This document shows, piece after piece, positions 36,154-46,292 of a stretch of 64,000 bases of DNA. This stretch comes from Prochlorococcus sp. AG-402-N08. GTDB lineage: Bacteria > Cyanobacteriota > Cyanobacteriia > PCC-6307 > Cyanobiaceae. The notes beneath the pieces were generated by a model, which worked only from the letters and a program-made list of their open reading frames with translations, was not told the origin of the DNA and did no database searches. Position 1 is the first letter of the stretch; every line of letters begins with the position of its first letter. The translations under genes were made by a program, and so were the position numbers. The stretch is taken from the NCBI GenBank assembly GCA_003216535.1, contig QCIS01000006.1:1-64000 (forward strand), given 5' to 3'.

Positions 36154-38895
36154 CTAATCAATATCCTTATTTAATTTATTATTTTCTTCTAAAGAATTTA
36201 AAACTGATTTTGCTTTTTCTATAACTTCTTTTGGAACTCCTGCTAATTTAGCTGCTTCTATACCGTAGCTTTTATTTGAACCTCCTTTTCCAATCTTATG
36301 ACTAAAAATGAGTTGATCGTTGCTTTGCTCTACTAAAACTTGAAAATTTTCTATATTCTTATTTGACTTTTTTAAATAATTCAATTCATGATAGTGCGTA
36401 GCAAAAATAGTATTACATTTAATTTTTTGTGCAAGATATTCACTTACCGACCAAGCTATTGAAAGGCCATCAAAAGTAGATGTTCCTCTTCCTATCTCAT
36501 CAAGTAAAACAAGTGAACTAGAAGTTGCCTGATTTAGAATTGATGCAGTTTCAGACATTTCTACCATAAATGTTGATTGTCCAGATGATTGATCATCAAC
36601 TGCCCCAATTCTCGTAAAAATACGATCTGAAATCTTGATTTCAGCATTATTTGCTGGAACAAAGCTACCAACTTGTGCAAGGATTTGTATTAAACCAATT
36701 TGTCTTATAAAACAACTTTTTCCGCTTGCATTGGGGCCGGTTAATATAATTAATTTCTGATTATCATCAAAATAAATATCATTCGCTATAAACTTTTTAT
36801 CATTTAATAACTGCTCAACTATAGGGTTTCTTCCTGCAATAATTTTTGTACAATTTTTTTTCAGTGAAGCATCTATTGGTATTAATGAAGGTTTAATAAA
36901 ATTATTTTCTACCGAAGTAATTGATAATCCAAGTAATGCATCAAGAGATGCTATGGATTTTGCAATTGATCTTATTTGTTTTGTTTTATTAGCAACAATA
37001 TTTCTTAATTCGCAAAAAATTTCATATTCCCTTGATGAAGCTCGACTTTTTATTTGGAAAATCTTATTTTCTTTATTTTTAATTTCTGAAGTGATATACC
37101 TTTCTTCATTTGTCAGTGTTTGCCTTTTAGTCCAATGTTGTGGAGCTAAATTAACTTTTGACTTATTTATAGATATGTAGTAACCAAAATTTTTATGAAA
37201 TTGAATTTTTAAGTTTGAAATTTTGCTAATTTTCCTCTCTTTTAATTCCTCTTTATTTAGCCAATCAGAGTAATCATCCATTAAATTGCGTAAACCATCT
37301 AATATATTGTCAACACCATCGTGGATCATTCCTCCTTCACTAATGTTAAGAGGCGGATTTTCGATAAGTTTAAAACTGATAGTATCAGCTAATTCCAAGA
37401 GTTCTTCATCTATATTTTTCAATTGATCGGTCCAAGCTGGGAGATCATATTTAAATAATTCAATTATGGATTTTAGCCTAGGTAATTTTTTTAAACCTTC
37501 TGCAATCGCAATTAAGTCCCTAGGACTTGCATGGCCCGCGCAAGCTCTTCCTGCAAGTCTCTCTAAATCCCCCATGGCTCTAAGTAAATTCTGTGTATCT
37601 ATACGTAATTGTTTCGATTCAATAAAGTTTGAAATTATATTTTGTCTTTTATAAATTTCATTAACGTTTAATAGTGGTGAATCTATCCATCTCCTTAAAC
37701 ACCGTGCACCCATACAGGTATATGTTCTATCAATACTCCATAGTAGTGAACCTATATAGTTGTTTTCACGTTGTGTATTTTTTATTTCTAAATTCTTTTG
37801 AGTTTGATAATCAATAATTAATTTATTGTGACAAAATTGAATTTGTGGAAAGTCTAATGAGATTTTTACAGAAGAATCCTTATCTAAATTGGAAGGATTA
37901 ATTTTTTCTAAATAATTTAATAAACCTCCAAGGGATCTAGTCGCATTGTTTAAATTTTTAAGTCCTATTCCTTCAAGGCTTGCAATTTTGAAATATTTTT
38001 TGATTGAATAATTTGCTTCATTAATACCGAATGCAGTCTCTTGTGAAACAGTATATGTGATTTGGTTATTTCCTTTAATTAATAAATTTCTTACTTCATT
38101 GCTTCCTACAATGATTTCTGAAGAATCTAATTTAATTATTTCATCGAATAGTTTTGAAAGAGATTGACCTTCCATAGTTATTAATTCTCCTGTACTTACA
38201 TCGGCTTTTGATATGCCCCATTCATAAGATTCATTTGAGTTTTCAGCCGATAAGTAAATAGCAGTAATCCAATTATTTTTCTTTGCTATCAACATTCCCT
38301 CTTCAATTACTGTTCCAGGAGTAATGATTCTTGTTATTCCCCTTTTAATTGGAGTCCCGTAATTACCAGAACTTTTTTCTAATTGATCGCATATAACCAC
38401 AGAATAATTTTTTTTAATTAAATCAGCACAGTATCTCTCCATTGCATGATAAGGAACACCTGCCATAGGGATCTTACCAATTTCTTTGCCAGCATCTTTA
38501 CTGGTTAATGTTATTTCTAAAAGGTTAGATATCAATACAGCATCCTCAAAAAAACATTCAAAAAAATCTCCCAATCTGTATAGCAATAACCTATCTTTAT
38601 TTTCCTCTTTAAGAGTTACATAATGCTTCATTACAGGAGTTAATTTCAGTTTCGAAACTGTTTTATAACTGAAAGATTCTTCATTGATACAAACATTTTT
38701 GTTATTTGAAATTAAGTCAGTCTTGAATTTATTAATCAAGTTAATTGAATTTTTTCTTTGTCTAGGTCTTTTTTGCGATTCTTTTTTTAAATCTTCTAAA
38801 GATAAATTTTCTGGAATTTTTGTTATTTCTTTTTGCTCATTATTTTCATTATCAATCGCAAATAAATTCTTTTGAATTAACGTATCTTCTTGCAT
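36154..38895 (-). CDS. mutS: DNA mismatch repair protein MutS
   Basis: MutS recognises mismatches and triggers repair. The mismatch-contacting Phe-x-Glu is in [14 protein letters not shown] (after residue about 105), the connector and lever domains follow, and the ATPase has Walker [22 protein letters not shown] (Walker B/D-loop) and FATHYHEL. It is 913 residues because of about 85 extra hydrophilic N-terminal residues (Lys/Asn-rich, PRQRKNSIN) before the canonical [11 protein letters not shown] start; this leader is probably disordered. It is divergent from psbZ. Confidence 0.96.
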   Translation of the reverse strand: MQEDTLIQKNLFAIDNENNEQKEITKIPENLSLEDLKKESQKRPRQRKNSINLINKFKTDLISNNKNVCINEESFSYKTVSKLKLTPVMKHYVTLKEENKDRLLLYRLGDFFECFFEDAVLISNLLEITLTSKDAGKEIGKIPMAGVPYHAMERYCADLIKKNYSVVICDQLEKSSGNYGTPIKRGITRIITPGTVIEEGMLIAKKNNWITAIYLSAENSNESYEWGISKADVSTGELITMEGQSLSKLFDEIIKLDSSEIIVGSNEVRNLLIKGNNQITYTVSQETAFGINEANYSIKKYFKIASLEGIGLKNLNNATRSLGGLLNYLEKINPSNLDKDSSVKISLDFPQIQFCHNKLIIDYQTQKNLEIKNTQRENNYIGSLLWSIDRTYTCMGARCLRRWIDSPLLNVNEIYKRQNIISNFIESKQLRIDTQNLLRAMGDLERLAGRACAGHASPRDLIAIAEGLKKLPRLKSIIELFKYDLPAWTDQLKNIDEELLELADTISFKLIENPPLNISEGGMIHDGVDNILDGLRNLMDDYSDWLNKEELKERKISKISNLKIQFHKNFGYYISINKSKVNLAPQHWTKRQTLTNEERYITSEIKNKENKIFQIKSRASSREYEIFCELRNIVANKTKQIRSIAKSIASLDALLGLSITSVENNFIKPSLIPIDASLKKNCTKIIAGRNPIVEQLLNDKKFIANDIYFDDNQKLIILTGPNASGKSCFIRQIGLIQILAQVGSFVPANNAEIKISDRIFTRIGAVDDQSSGQSTFMVEMSETASILNQATSSSLVLLDEIGRGTSTFDGLSIAWSVSEYLAQKIKCNTIFATHYHELNYLKKSNKNIENFQVLVEQSNDQLIFSHKIGKGGSNKSYGIEAAKLAGVPKEVIEKAKSVLNSLEENNKLNKDID

Positions 38896-39008
38896 ACTTT
38901 TTAAATTCCTAAATAGATATTAGGTAGAAAATTTAATTTTGCATTTAAAGTAGCTAAAAGTATGTAAATTTTCTCTAAAAATAATCATTTTCATGAGACT
39001 ATAGTATT

Positions 39009-39014
39009 TATAAT
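39009..39014 (+). promoter_or_regulatory. -10 box of psbZ
   Basis: A consensus TATAAT lies 24 bases before the psbZ ATG in the 142-base gap to mutS. A second TATAGT lies just upstream at 39000-39005. No good -35 is seen. A high-expression photosystem gene with a near-perfect -10 is expected. Confidence 0.55.
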
Positions 39015-39037
39015 AATTTGAAACTCAAGATTGAACT

Positions 39038-39235
39038 ATGCAGGCTGTTAACTTTTTCTTTGTAAATGCTCTATTATTTGCTTCTTTAATTGCTGTAGTA
39101 GGAGTACCTGTTTTATATGTGACTCAACCCTCTACCGAGGAGGGACAGCGAGAAAGTAGAAGAAAAATATATTCCATAGCTGCTGTATGGGTTGTTTTGG
39201 TTTTTGTTACGGGTATTGTTTCTTCATTAGTTTGA
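39038..39235 (+). CDS. psbZ: Photosystem II protein PsbZ (Ycf9)
   Basis: PsbZ is a small two-helix subunit of the photosystem II core that helps the association of antenna proteins. The sequence of 65 residues shows two membrane helices (about 4-25 and 43-62) joined by a hydrophilic loop with YVTQPSTEEGQRESRRK, very close to the family pattern. The start ATG has a consensus -10 upstream. It is followed by ribH 49 bases later on the same strand. It marks the organism as an oxygenic phototroph. Confidence 0.93.
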   Translation: MQAVNFFFVNALLFASLIAVVGVPVLYVTQPSTEEGQRESRRKIYSIAAVWVVLVFVTGIVSSLV

Positions 39236-39284
39236 ACTTAATACCTTTTCGTGAGAGGCTATAGATATATCGAAGTAAAATTTA

Positions 39285-39761
39285 ATGGCTATTTTTGAGG
39301 GGTCTTTTACAAATGCATCTACTTTAAAAGTAGGAATTGTAATAGCAAGATTTAATGATTTAATTACAAATAAAATTTTATCTGGTTGTCTTGATTGTCT
39401 AAAAAGACATGGTTTAGATACTTCTGAAGTAAGTAATCAAGTAGATATAGTTTGGGTACCTGGTTCCTTTGAATTACCAATAGCAGCTAAAACTCTCATG
39501 AAAAAAAAGAGTTATGACGTTCTAATTGCTCTTGGGGCTGTTATCCGTGGTGAAACTTCCCATTATGATGTAGTTATATCTGAAGCTAGTAAAGGTATTT
39601 CACAAGTTTCTAGTGAGCATAACGTCCCAATAATTTTTGGAGTTTTAACTACTGATACTATGCAGCAGGCTTTAGAAAGAGCAGGGATTAAAAATAATCT
39701 TGGCTGGAATTATGCTTTACAAGCAATTGAGATGGGATCTTTAATTGAAAATTTAAATTAA
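39285..39761 (+). CDS. ribH: 6,7-dimethyl-8-ribityllumazine synthase
   Basis: RibH condenses the pyrimidine diamine with dihydroxybutanone phosphate, the penultimate step of riboflavin synthesis, in a 60-mer or pentamer. Family motifs are [23 protein letters not shown], and [12 protein letters not shown] with catalytic H93; the C-terminal end has [17 protein letters not shown]. Length 158 is normal. It lies between psbZ and the tRNA-Gly gene. Confidence 0.97.
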   Translation: MAIFEGSFTNASTLKVGIVIARFNDLITNKILSGCLDCLKRHGLDTSEVSNQVDIVWVPGSFELPIAAKTLMKKKSYDVLIALGAVIRGETSHYDVVISEASKGISQVSSEHNVPIIFGVLTTDTMQQALERAGIKNNLGWNYALQAIEMGSLIENLN

Positions 39762-39822
39762 TTGAAAAAAATTATTTATTTCTATCATTGATCCCCTCTT
39801 TGAGATAAAATAGTTATTACCC

Positions 39823-39894
39823 GCGGATGTAGCTCAGTGGTAGAGCATCTCCTTGCCAAGGAGAATGTCGAGAGTTCGAATCTCTTCATCCGCT
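39823..39894 (+). tRNA. tRNA-Gly (anticodon GCC)
   Basis: A full cloverleaf can be drawn. The 7-bp acceptor stem pairs GCGGATG with CATCCGC; the D stem is GCTC/GAGC; the anticodon stem TCTCC/GGAGA holds the loop TTGCCAA with anticodon GCC; the T arm GAGAG-TTCGAAT-CTCTT has one wobble pair; the discriminator base is T at 39894. No CCA is encoded. It lies 61 bases after ribH, probably with its own promoter (a TAAAAT is at 39806-39811). Confidence 0.96.
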
Positions 39895-39939
39895 TTTAAT
39901 GTTTGTATCTTTTAAAATATCCTTAACAATAATTTTGTT

Positions 39940-40371
39940 ATGACAAGAGTAATTTCTATTGAGGATTTAAAGGGATTATTTACTAAACCTTATGGTACAG
40001 ATGCACCATCAAAACAAAAATGGGCTGAATTTTATAATGAGAATGTTGTTTTTACAGACCCAACCCAGAAAACAGAAGGCTTAGATTCTTATGTCAAAGC
40101 TCAAGAAAAGCTAGTTAAAAGATGTGATGATGTTTTTTTAGAAACTCATGCAATTTCCATAACTGGTGATTGTGGATTTGTTGAATGGACAATGGGTTTA
40201 AAAATTATGGGTAAAGAATTTATTTATCCTGGAACTACTCGTTTATTATTTGGTGAAAATGGATTAATAAAAGAGCACAGAGATTACTTTGATTTTTGCG
40301 GCCCAACTTTTGGACCAGTTCCTATTTTAGGACCTTTTATAAGATGGCTTTACAGTAAATTTGTTTCTTGA
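39940..40371 (+). CDS. NTF2/SnoaL-like fold protein
   Basis: A 143-residue soluble protein. The pattern WAEFYNENVVFTDPTQKTEGLDSYVKAQEKL followed by strands GDCGFVEWTMGLKIMGKEF and ending HRDYFDFCGPTF is that of the SnoaL-like/NTF2-like alpha+beta cone fold, which binds small hydrophobic ligands or acts as an isomerase/cyclase. Aspartate and histidine residues in the pocket (FTDPT, HRDYFD) resemble those in SnoaL-like enzymes. The C-terminus (PILGPFIRWLYSKFV) is amphipathic. I cannot assign a substrate. It follows the tRNA by 45 bases. Confidence 0.7.
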   Translation: MTRVISIEDLKGLFTKPYGTDAPSKQKWAEFYNENVVFTDPTQKTEGLDSYVKAQEKLVKRCDDVFLETHAISITGDCGFVEWTMGLKIMGKEFIYPGTTRLLFGENGLIKEHRDYFDFCGPTFGPVPILGPFIRWLYSKFVS

Positions 40372-40394
40372 TTTACTTTTATAGAAAAATTTGT

Positions 40395-40850
40395 TTAAAT
40401 TTCACGAATTAATAAATTTTGAGAAGTAACTTCTTGAAAATCAAATTGAGAATAAAACAATGTCTTATTTGACGTCATTAAATATAATTTTTTTGTATTT
40501 TTAATTTTTTTAGAAGATAAAAGATTTTTTACAATTAATGTACCAAAACCTTTTCCTTGGTGATTTTGATCTATAACAATATCCCAAAGTACCCCGCGGT
40601 AAATCCCATCGGTTAAAGCTCTTCCAAAACCAACTATTTCTTTACCAACCCAAAGACTTATTACAACATCGCTATTAGCAAGACATTTTTTTAAATCATT
40701 AATTGTTCTATTTTTTGCCCAGAAAGCATTGGTATTTAGTAATTTTTGTAGCTTAATCAATCCATTCGTCGGTTTAAGATTAGGACCTAATCCAAAAACC
40801 CTTAACCCTAAAGCTCCTTTGGCATGTTTGATTAGAAATATTTCTTTCAT
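40395..40850 (-). CDS. GNAT-family N-acetyltransferase
   Basis: A 151-residue GNAT protein. The acetyl-CoA-binding core is seen in GFGRALTDGIYRGVLWDIVIDQNHQGKGFGTLIV, where QGKGFG is the pyrophosphate-binding motif A, followed by the C-terminal strand and LYLMTSNKTLFYSQFDFQEV. The acceptor substrate is not known. The N-terminal 40 residues (KHAKGALGLRVFGLGPN) are variable. It is convergent with the NTF2-like gene and divergent from secA. Confidence 0.85.
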   Translation of the reverse strand: MKEIFLIKHAKGALGLRVFGLGPNLKPTNGLIKLQKLLNTNAFWAKNRTINDLKKCLANSDVVISLWVGKEIVGFGRALTDGIYRGVLWDIVIDQNHQGKGFGTLIVKNLLSSKKIKNTKKLYLMTSNKTLFYSQFDFQEVTSQNLLIREI

Positions 40851-40981
40851 TTATTAAAAAGATTTTTGAAAATTGATGTCAGTTAGATTATTTTTGTGAC
40901 TTCAATCTAAATACCTTAATCGATAGTTTCTATAAAATAAAGAGATAATAGTTTTCTTCATTCTGTTGTAACGCACTAATT

Positions 40982-40987
40982 TATAAT
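40982..40987 (+). promoter_or_regulatory. -10 box of secA
   Basis: A consensus TATAAT lies 37 bases before the secA ATG, in a 174-base divergent gap shared with the acetyltransferase gene. A TTGTAA upstream is too close (10 bases) to serve as a standard -35. I see nothing else of note in this gap. Confidence 0.5.
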
Positions 40988-41024
40988 GTTTGTAATAGGA
41001 TGAATTTTTTAAGGACTTTGACTT

Positions 41025-43859
41025 ATGCTAAAACTTTTGTTGGGAGACCCGAATACACGAAAGTTAAAGCGCTATCAACCAATAGTGGAAGAGATAAATT
41101 TTTTAGAAGAAGAAATTTCTCAATTGACTGATGATGAGCTAAGAAAAGAAACTCAAAATCTTAAATCAAAAATCTCATCAGAATTAGATATAAAAAAACA
41201 AAAGGAACTCTTAGAAGATTTTCTTCCTAAAGCCTTTGCAGTTGTTAGAGAAGCAAGTAAACGTGTACTTGATATGAGGCATTTTGATGTCCAATTAATA
41301 GGAGGGATGGTTTTACATGAGTGTCAAATCGCAGAGATGAAGACTGGAGAAGGAAAAACTCTTGTCGCAACATTACCTTGTTTTTTAAATGCTTTAACTG
41401 GAAAGGGGGTTCATGTCGTTACCGTAAATGATTATTTAGCAAGAAGAGATGCTGAGTGGATGGGACAAGTTCATCGTTTTTTAGGTTTATCTGTTGGTTT
41501 AATTCAGCAAGATATGAGTCCAGTTGAGAGAAAGAAAAATTATAACTGTGACATAACATATGCCACGAATTCCGAATTAGGATTTGATTATTTAAGAGAT
41601 AATATGTCTACCGATATTAATGAGGTAGTACAAAGAAAATTTAATTACTGCGTTATTGACGAAGTTGATTCAATATTAATTGATGAGGCAAGAACACCTC
41701 TTATCATTTCTGGTCAAGTTGAAAGACCGCAAGAAAAATATCAAAAAGCTGCAGAATTAGCTTTGGCACTTGTTAAAGCAAAAGAATTAAGTAAAGATGG
41801 CATTGATCCAGAAGGTGATTATGAAGTTGATGAAAAGCAAAGAAGTTGTATATTAACTGATCAGGGTTTTGCTAAGTGTGAAGAGTATTTGGGAGTTGGT
41901 GATTTGTATAATCCTCAAGATCCTTGGGCACACTACATAACAAATGCTTTAAAAGCCAAAGAATTATTTATCAGAGATGTAAACTATATTATAAAAAACG
42001 ATGATGCTGTAATAGTGGATGAATTTACAGGTAGGGTCATGCCTGGAAGGAGGTGGAGTGATGGACAGCATCAGGCAATAGAAGCAAAAGAGGGCCTAAA
42101 AATTCAGCCTGAGACTCAAACATTAGCATCAATTACTTATCAAAATTTTTTCCTTTTATATCCTGGCTTAGCAGGTATGACTGGAACTGCGAAAACTGAG
42201 GAGGTTGAATTTGAAAAAACTTATAAATTAGAATCAACAGTTATACCAACAAATCAAATAAGGAAAAGACAAGACTGGTCTGATCAAGTATTTAAGACAG
42301 AGATAGGTAAATGGAAAGCCGTCGCTAAAGAAACTGCACAAATTCATAGAGATGGCAGACCTGTTTTAGTTGGTACAACAAGTGTTGAAAAAAGTGAGTT
42401 GTTAAGTTCACTGCTATCCGAAGAAAAAATCCCACATAATTTGTTAAACGCAAAGCCAGAGAACGTAGAACGTGAAGCAGAAATTGTTGCTCAGGCTGGA
42501 AGAGCAGGCGCTGTTACTATTGCGACCAATATGGCTGGGAGGGGAACTGATATCATTCTCGGTGGAAATAGTGACTATATGGCTAGACTTAAATTAAAGG
42601 AGACACTAACTCCTTTGCTAGTAAAGCCAGATAATGAGCATAAACCACCAATACCTAAACAAAGAAGTTCAAAAGCTAAGGGTGGTTTTTCTTCAAAAGT
42701 AGGCAAAAATTTGAAAAATAATATTCCAGGCTCTTCTACAAGCCTTTTCCCTTGCAAATTGGATGAAGGAATTGAAAATAAACTTTCTCTTTTATCTAAA
42801 AAACTTGTTGAAAATTGGGGCGATAGACAACTTTCTCCCTTGGAACTAGATGACAGAATAGCTACAGCCGCAGAAAAAGCACCAACTGAAGATGATTCGA
42901 TAAAGCTTTTGAGAGAATCTTTGTCAAATGTAAAAAAAGAGTATGAAAAAGTATTGATTCATGAAGAAAAGAAAGTAAGAGAAGCTGGTGGTTTACATGT
43001 CATCGGTACTGAGAGACATGAATCAAGAAGAGTGGATAATCAACTCAGAGGTAGAGCAGGGAGACAAGGTGACCTTGGTAGTACAAGATTCTTTTTATCT
43101 TTAGAGGATAATTTATTAAGGATTTTTGGAGGTGATAGAGTAGCAAATTTAATGAATGCTTTTAGGGTTGATGAAGATATGCCTATAGAGTCAGGAATGC
43201 TTACTAGATCTTTAGAAAGTGCTCAAAAGAAGGTAGAAACCTATTATTACGATATTAGAAAACAAGTTTTTGAATATGATGAGGTAATGAATAATCAAAG
43301 AAAAGCAGTTTATAGCGAAAGACTAAGGGTCTTGCAAGGAATTGATCTAAAGAGGCAAGTAATTGGGTATGGGGAAAGAACAATGAGTGAAATTGTAGAG
43401 GCTTATATTAATCCTGATCTTCCACCTGAAGAATGGAATATTGATCAATTAATTTCTAAAGTCAAGGAATTTATATATTTATTAGACGATCTCAAAGCTG
43501 ATGATATCAATTTATTGTCAGTAGATGAATTAAAAAACTATCTTCAAGAGCAGTTGCGAATAGCTTATGATTTAAAGGAGTTACAAATAGAAAATATTCG
43601 TCCAAATTTGATGAGAGAAGCAGAAAGATTTTTCATTTTGCAGCAAATTGATAATTTATGGCGAGAACATCTCCAATCCATGGATTCTTTGAGGGAATCT
43701 GTCGGATTAAGAGGTTATGGCCAAAAAGATCCTTTAATAGAATATAAAAATGAAGGATATGATATGTTTCTCGAGATGATGACTAATATGAGAAGAAATG
43801 TTATTTATTCAATGTTTATGTTTCAACCTAAAACTGACGTTGATGAAAACACTAAATAA
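41025..43859 (+). CDS. secA: Protein translocase subunit SecA
   Basis: SecA is the ATPase motor that pushes preproteins through SecYEG. Walker A MKTGEGKT is at 105-112, [21 protein letters not shown] follows (Walker B), and motifs [35 protein letters not shown] are in the second nucleotide domain. Between DIILGG (about 512) and EAGGLH (about 652) there are roughly 135 residues, about 100 more than in E. coli, including a Pro/Lys/Ser-rich stretch. The C-terminus ends [12 protein letters not shown] and lacks the zinc-binding Cys/His tail. The gene ends 4 bases from convergent cysE. Confidence 0.97.
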   Translation: MLKLLLGDPNTRKLKRYQPIVEEINFLEEEISQLTDDELRKETQNLKSKISSELDIKKQKELLEDFLPKAFAVVREASKRVLDMRHFDVQLIGGMVLHECQIAEMKTGEGKTLVATLPCFLNALTGKGVHVVTVNDYLARRDAEWMGQVHRFLGLSVGLIQQDMSPVERKKNYNCDITYATNSELGFDYLRDNMSTDINEVVQRKFNYCVIDEVDSILIDEARTPLIISGQVERPQEKYQKAAELALALVKAKELSKDGIDPEGDYEVDEKQRSCILTDQGFAKCEEYLGVGDLYNPQDPWAHYITNALKAKELFIRDVNYIIKNDDAVIVDEFTGRVMPGRRWSDGQHQAIEAKEGLKIQPETQTLASITYQNFFLLYPGLAGMTGTAKTEEVEFEKTYKLESTVIPTNQIRKRQDWSDQVFKTEIGKWKAVAKETAQIHRDGRPVLVGTTSVEKSELLSSLLSEEKIPHNLLNAKPENVEREAEIVAQAGRAGAVTIATNMAGRGTDIILGGNSDYMARLKLKETLTPLLVKPDNEHKPPIPKQRSSKAKGGFSSKVGKNLKNNIPGSSTSLFPCKLDEGIENKLSLLSKKLVENWGDRQLSPLELDDRIATAAEKAPTEDDSIKLLRESLSNVKKEYEKVLIHEEKKVREAGGLHVIGTERHESRRVDNQLRGRAGRQGDLGSTRFFLSLEDNLLRIFGGDRVANLMNAFRVDEDMPIESGMLTRSLESAQKKVETYYYDIRKQVFEYDEVMNNQRKAVYSERLRVLQGIDLKRQVIGYGERTMSEIVEAYINPDLPPEEWNIDQLISKVKEFIYLLDDLKADDINLLSVDELKNYLQEQLRIAYDLKELQIENIRPNLMREAERFFILQQIDNLWREHLQSMDSLRESVGLRGYGQKDPLIEYKNEGYDMFLEMMTNMRRNVIYSMFMFQPKTDVDENTK

Positions 43860-43863
43860 AGAT

Positions 43864-44598
43864 CTAATCATCTCCAAGAAATTCTATAATTTCTCTGTCT
43901 TTAAGATTTTGGGCCTCACCTAGATTAGAAATATCAATAGATTCTGAGTTAGATAAGCATTGTATAGTTTTTTGTAATTTAAGAATTTCATTTTCAAGCA
44001 AGTCTATCCTATCCATTAAATTTTTTATCACATTAGCTTCTGCATCTGGTAAAGCAGAGTGAGCTAATGGATTCACTTTAACACCACTTTGATGTACTAC
44101 TCTTCCAGGAACCCCAACCACTGTACTGTTTCCTTCCACATCACGAACAACTACTGAACCGGCACCAATACGTGTATTACATCCTACTGTGATGGATCCA
44201 AGAACTTTTGCACCTGCCCCAACTACAACATTTTCCATTAAGGTAGGGTGTCTTTTCCCATGACTTTTACCAGTACCTCCTAATGTAACTCCCTGATAAA
44301 GAAGACAATTATTCCCTATCTCAGCTGTTTCGCCAATTACAACTCCCATTCCATGATCTATGAAAACCCGTTTACCAATTTTGGCTCCAGGATGTATTTC
44401 GATGCCTGTTAATAATCTATTGGCATGACTTAACAAGCGGGGAATTAAAGGAATCTTAAATTGCCATAATTTATGGGTAAACCTATGAATAACTATTGAT
44501 TGAAACCCTGGGTAGCAAAGAAATATTTCTAAAATGCCTCTAGCTGCAGGATCTCTCTCTTTGATAATCTCTATATCTGATTTAAAAGTTCTTAACAT
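43864..44598 (-). CDS. cysE: Serine O-acetyltransferase
   Basis: CysE acetylates serine to O-acetylserine, the acceptor for sulfide in cysteine synthesis. The left-handed beta-helix hexapeptides run from about 65 to 170 with the catalytic segments IEIHPGAKIGKRVFIDHGMGVVIGETAEIG and GVTLGGTGK; H-rich HGKRHPTL is also conserved. The C-terminal 50 residues are a coiled-coil-like helix (NLMDRIDLLENEILKLQ) beyond the usual tail. The start is 6 bases after the gntR stop, so the two are almost certainly one transcript. Confidence 0.95.
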   Translation of the reverse strand: MLRTFKSDIEIIKERDPAARGILEIFLCYPGFQSIVIHRFTHKLWQFKIPLIPRLLSHANRLLTGIEIHPGAKIGKRVFIDHGMGVVIGETAEIGNNCLLYQGVTLGGTGKSHGKRHPTLMENVVVGAGAKVLGSITVGCNTRIGAGSVVVRDVEGNSTVVGVPGRVVHQSGVKVNPLAHSALPDAEANVIKNLMDRIDLLENEILKLQKTIQCLSNSESIDISNLGEAQNLKDREIIEFLGDD

Positions 44599-44604
44599 CT
44601 TGGT

Positions 44605-45591
44605 CTAATTAACGACTCCTATTTCTTTTTTCAATTGATTTATTGTTTCGATACTTAAATAATTTTTAGCGCATATTACTTGAGGTAATCTCATAAGCTG
44701 AGAACGATTTTTTAATAGTGTATTTTCTACAACTGATAAACTAGGTCCATCACATACTATGTGGTTTGAAGCCTTTAAAAGTGATAGTAATCTACTGTTA
44801 TTGTCCGAGATTGTGGTCATAAGCATTAATTCATTACCTCGCATGCTGTGTATGATAACTTCTGCTGCCCTCAATAAACCAGGACTAATACTAACAATGC
44901 CTACACAACTTCCAGAATTTAATTCTTTGAGAATTTTCAATTCCTTTTGAAAGTCGCTTAAGTCAACTGCAATAGCTCGAACTCCATGTTGTTTGGCAAC
45001 TTTTTCTAAAGGCTGTAAAAAATATCTGCTTGTGACAATTGTTCCATTATTTGAATTACTTAAAACCTTTTCTAACTCTTCCATAGGAATAACTTCCACA
45101 GGTACATTAACTGTTGTAGAGAGGTCTTCTGCTATTAACATAGATGCGCCTATATCCTCTCTAGGGGTACTGACTATTATTCTTGATCCGCATTTAATAC
45201 GCCAATCAATTTCATTGGTAAATATTTCTCTCGTTTCTTGTAAAGTACATCCAAGATTTATCAAGTTATCAATAGCCTTCTTTGCTTCTTGATCTGGCGG
45301 TTTACTTACTTTATCTTTTGAGTAAAATGATTTTTTAAATTCTCTTTTATTAAGATTATCTCTTACATAGATACCTGATCCAGCTATTGCTTCTACCACC
45401 CCATCTAGTTCCAGTTGTCTGTAAACTTTGCTTATAGTATTTCTATGGAGTCCAGTCTGCATTGCAAGTTGCCTTGTACTGGGAAGTCTGTGCCCTGGAG
45501 AAAAGTGTCTTGCAGCTATTGCAAAACAAATTTGGTTATATAGTTGAGTCGATGCAGGAATATCACTTTCTTGTTGGATATGGAATCTCAC
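44605..45591 (-). CDS. GntR-type transcriptional regulator with unassigned effector domain
   Basis: The N-terminal 75 residues are a GntR winged helix: TQLYNQICFAIAARHFSPGHRLPSTRQLAMQTGLHRNTISKVYRQLELDGVVEAI and the GSGIYVRD wing. The remaining 250 residues do not look like FadR, HutC, MocR or YtrA effector domains; they show alternating strands and helices (RIIVSTPREDIGASMLIAEDL, GTIVTSRYFLQPLEKV, GSCVGIVSISPGLLRAAEV) as in a ligand-binding alpha/beta fold. It precedes cysE by 6 bases, so a role in sulfur or serine/cysteine control is plausible. The start is GTG at 45591. Confidence 0.8.
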   Translation of the reverse strand: MRFHIQQESDIPASTQLYNQICFAIAARHFSPGHRLPSTRQLAMQTGLHRNTISKVYRQLELDGVVEAIAGSGIYVRDNLNKREFKKSFYSKDKVSKPPDQEAKKAIDNLINLGCTLQETREIFTNEIDWRIKCGSRIIVSTPREDIGASMLIAEDLSTTVNVPVEVIPMEELEKVLSNSNNGTIVTSRYFLQPLEKVAKQHGVRAIAVDLSDFQKELKILKELNSGSCVGIVSISPGLLRAAEVIIHSMRGNELMLMTTISDNNSRLLSLLKASNHIVCDGPSLSVVENTLLKNRSQLMRLPQVICAKNYLSIETINQLKKEIGVVN

Positions 45592-45619
45592 TTTAGAAAA
45601 ATCCTGACTAATTTATTTT

Positions 45620-45633
45620 TGTACATAGTGACA
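45620..45633. promoter_or_regulatory. Candidate operator upstream of the gntR-cysE pair
   Basis: TGT-N8-ACA (TGTACATAGTGACA) lies about 30 bases upstream of the regulator's start, in the 76-base gap to infC. GntR proteins commonly bind short inverted repeats with GT/AC arms near their own promoter. Only three bases per arm match, so this is a weak candidate. Confidence 0.2.
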
Positions 45634-45667
45634 CTTTAACATCCGTCATATTTTTTGATAACAATTT

Positions 45668-46240
45668 TCATCCATCATCTTTTTTTATAAGAGGAGTTTT
45701 TCGAGGGCTTAAAAACATAATCATGTTTCTGCCTTCTCTTTTTGGTTTTTGTTGAACTTCTGATTGCTCTTCTAAATCATTAGCCATTTTTAAAAGAAGT
45801 GTTTCAGCTAAGTTTGAGTGTTGAATTTCTCTGCCCCTAAAAATCACAGTGCATTTTACTTTATCTCCCGATTTTAAAAATTTAGTAGCTTGACCTATTC
45901 GGACATCATAATCATGCTTATCAATTTTGTACCTCATTTTTACTTCTTTGACTTCTGTTTGATGAGATTTTTTCCTTGCTTCTTTAGCTTTCTTTTCTTG
46001 TTCAAATTTATATTTTCCGTAGTCCATAATTCTGCAAACAGGAGGACTTGCTTTTTCGCTCACCAGCACTAGATCAAGTTCTCTTTGAGATGCTATTTCT
46101 AATGCTTCTAATCTATCTATAACACCTAATTGTTTTCCATCTGAATCAACGACTCTTAATTGAGGGTATTTTATTCTTTCATTGATATTTGGAAGCTCTC
46201 TAACTGGAGCGCGGCGGTCAAAACGTGGGCGTGGTGGCAT
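45668..46240 (-). CDS. infC: Translation initiation factor IF-3
   Basis: IF-3 binds the 30S subunit and checks start codon and initiator tRNA. The N-terminal domain has [23 protein letters not shown] and [25 protein letters not shown]; the C-terminal domain has [21 protein letters not shown] and the conserved [16 protein letters not shown]. The 190-residue length is normal; the start [12 protein letters not shown] is the cyanobacterial type. The start codon here is ATG, not the AUU/AUC used for autocontrol in enterobacteria. It lies between miaA and gntR, away from rpmI-rplT. Confidence 0.97.
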   Translation of the reverse strand: MPPRPRFDRRAPVRELPNINERIKYPQLRVVDSDGKQLGVIDRLEALEIASQRELDLVLVSEKASPPVCRIMDYGKYKFEQEKKAKEARKKSHQTEVKEVKMRYKIDKHDYDVRIGQATKFLKSGDKVKCTVIFRGREIQHSNLAETLLLKMANDLEEQSEVQQKPKREGRNMIMFLSPRKTPLIKKDDG

Positions 46241-46292
46241 TCAGTTAATTTAATAAATTGATTGGATGATGAAAAAATCTATTTTTATAAAT

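Noticed and set aside
39806-39811. TAAAAT with an upstream TTGATC as a full tRNA-Gly promoter
   Set aside because: The spacing between the two boxes is only 12 bases, so a full promoter cannot be claimed; the -10-like box alone is mentioned with the tRNA.
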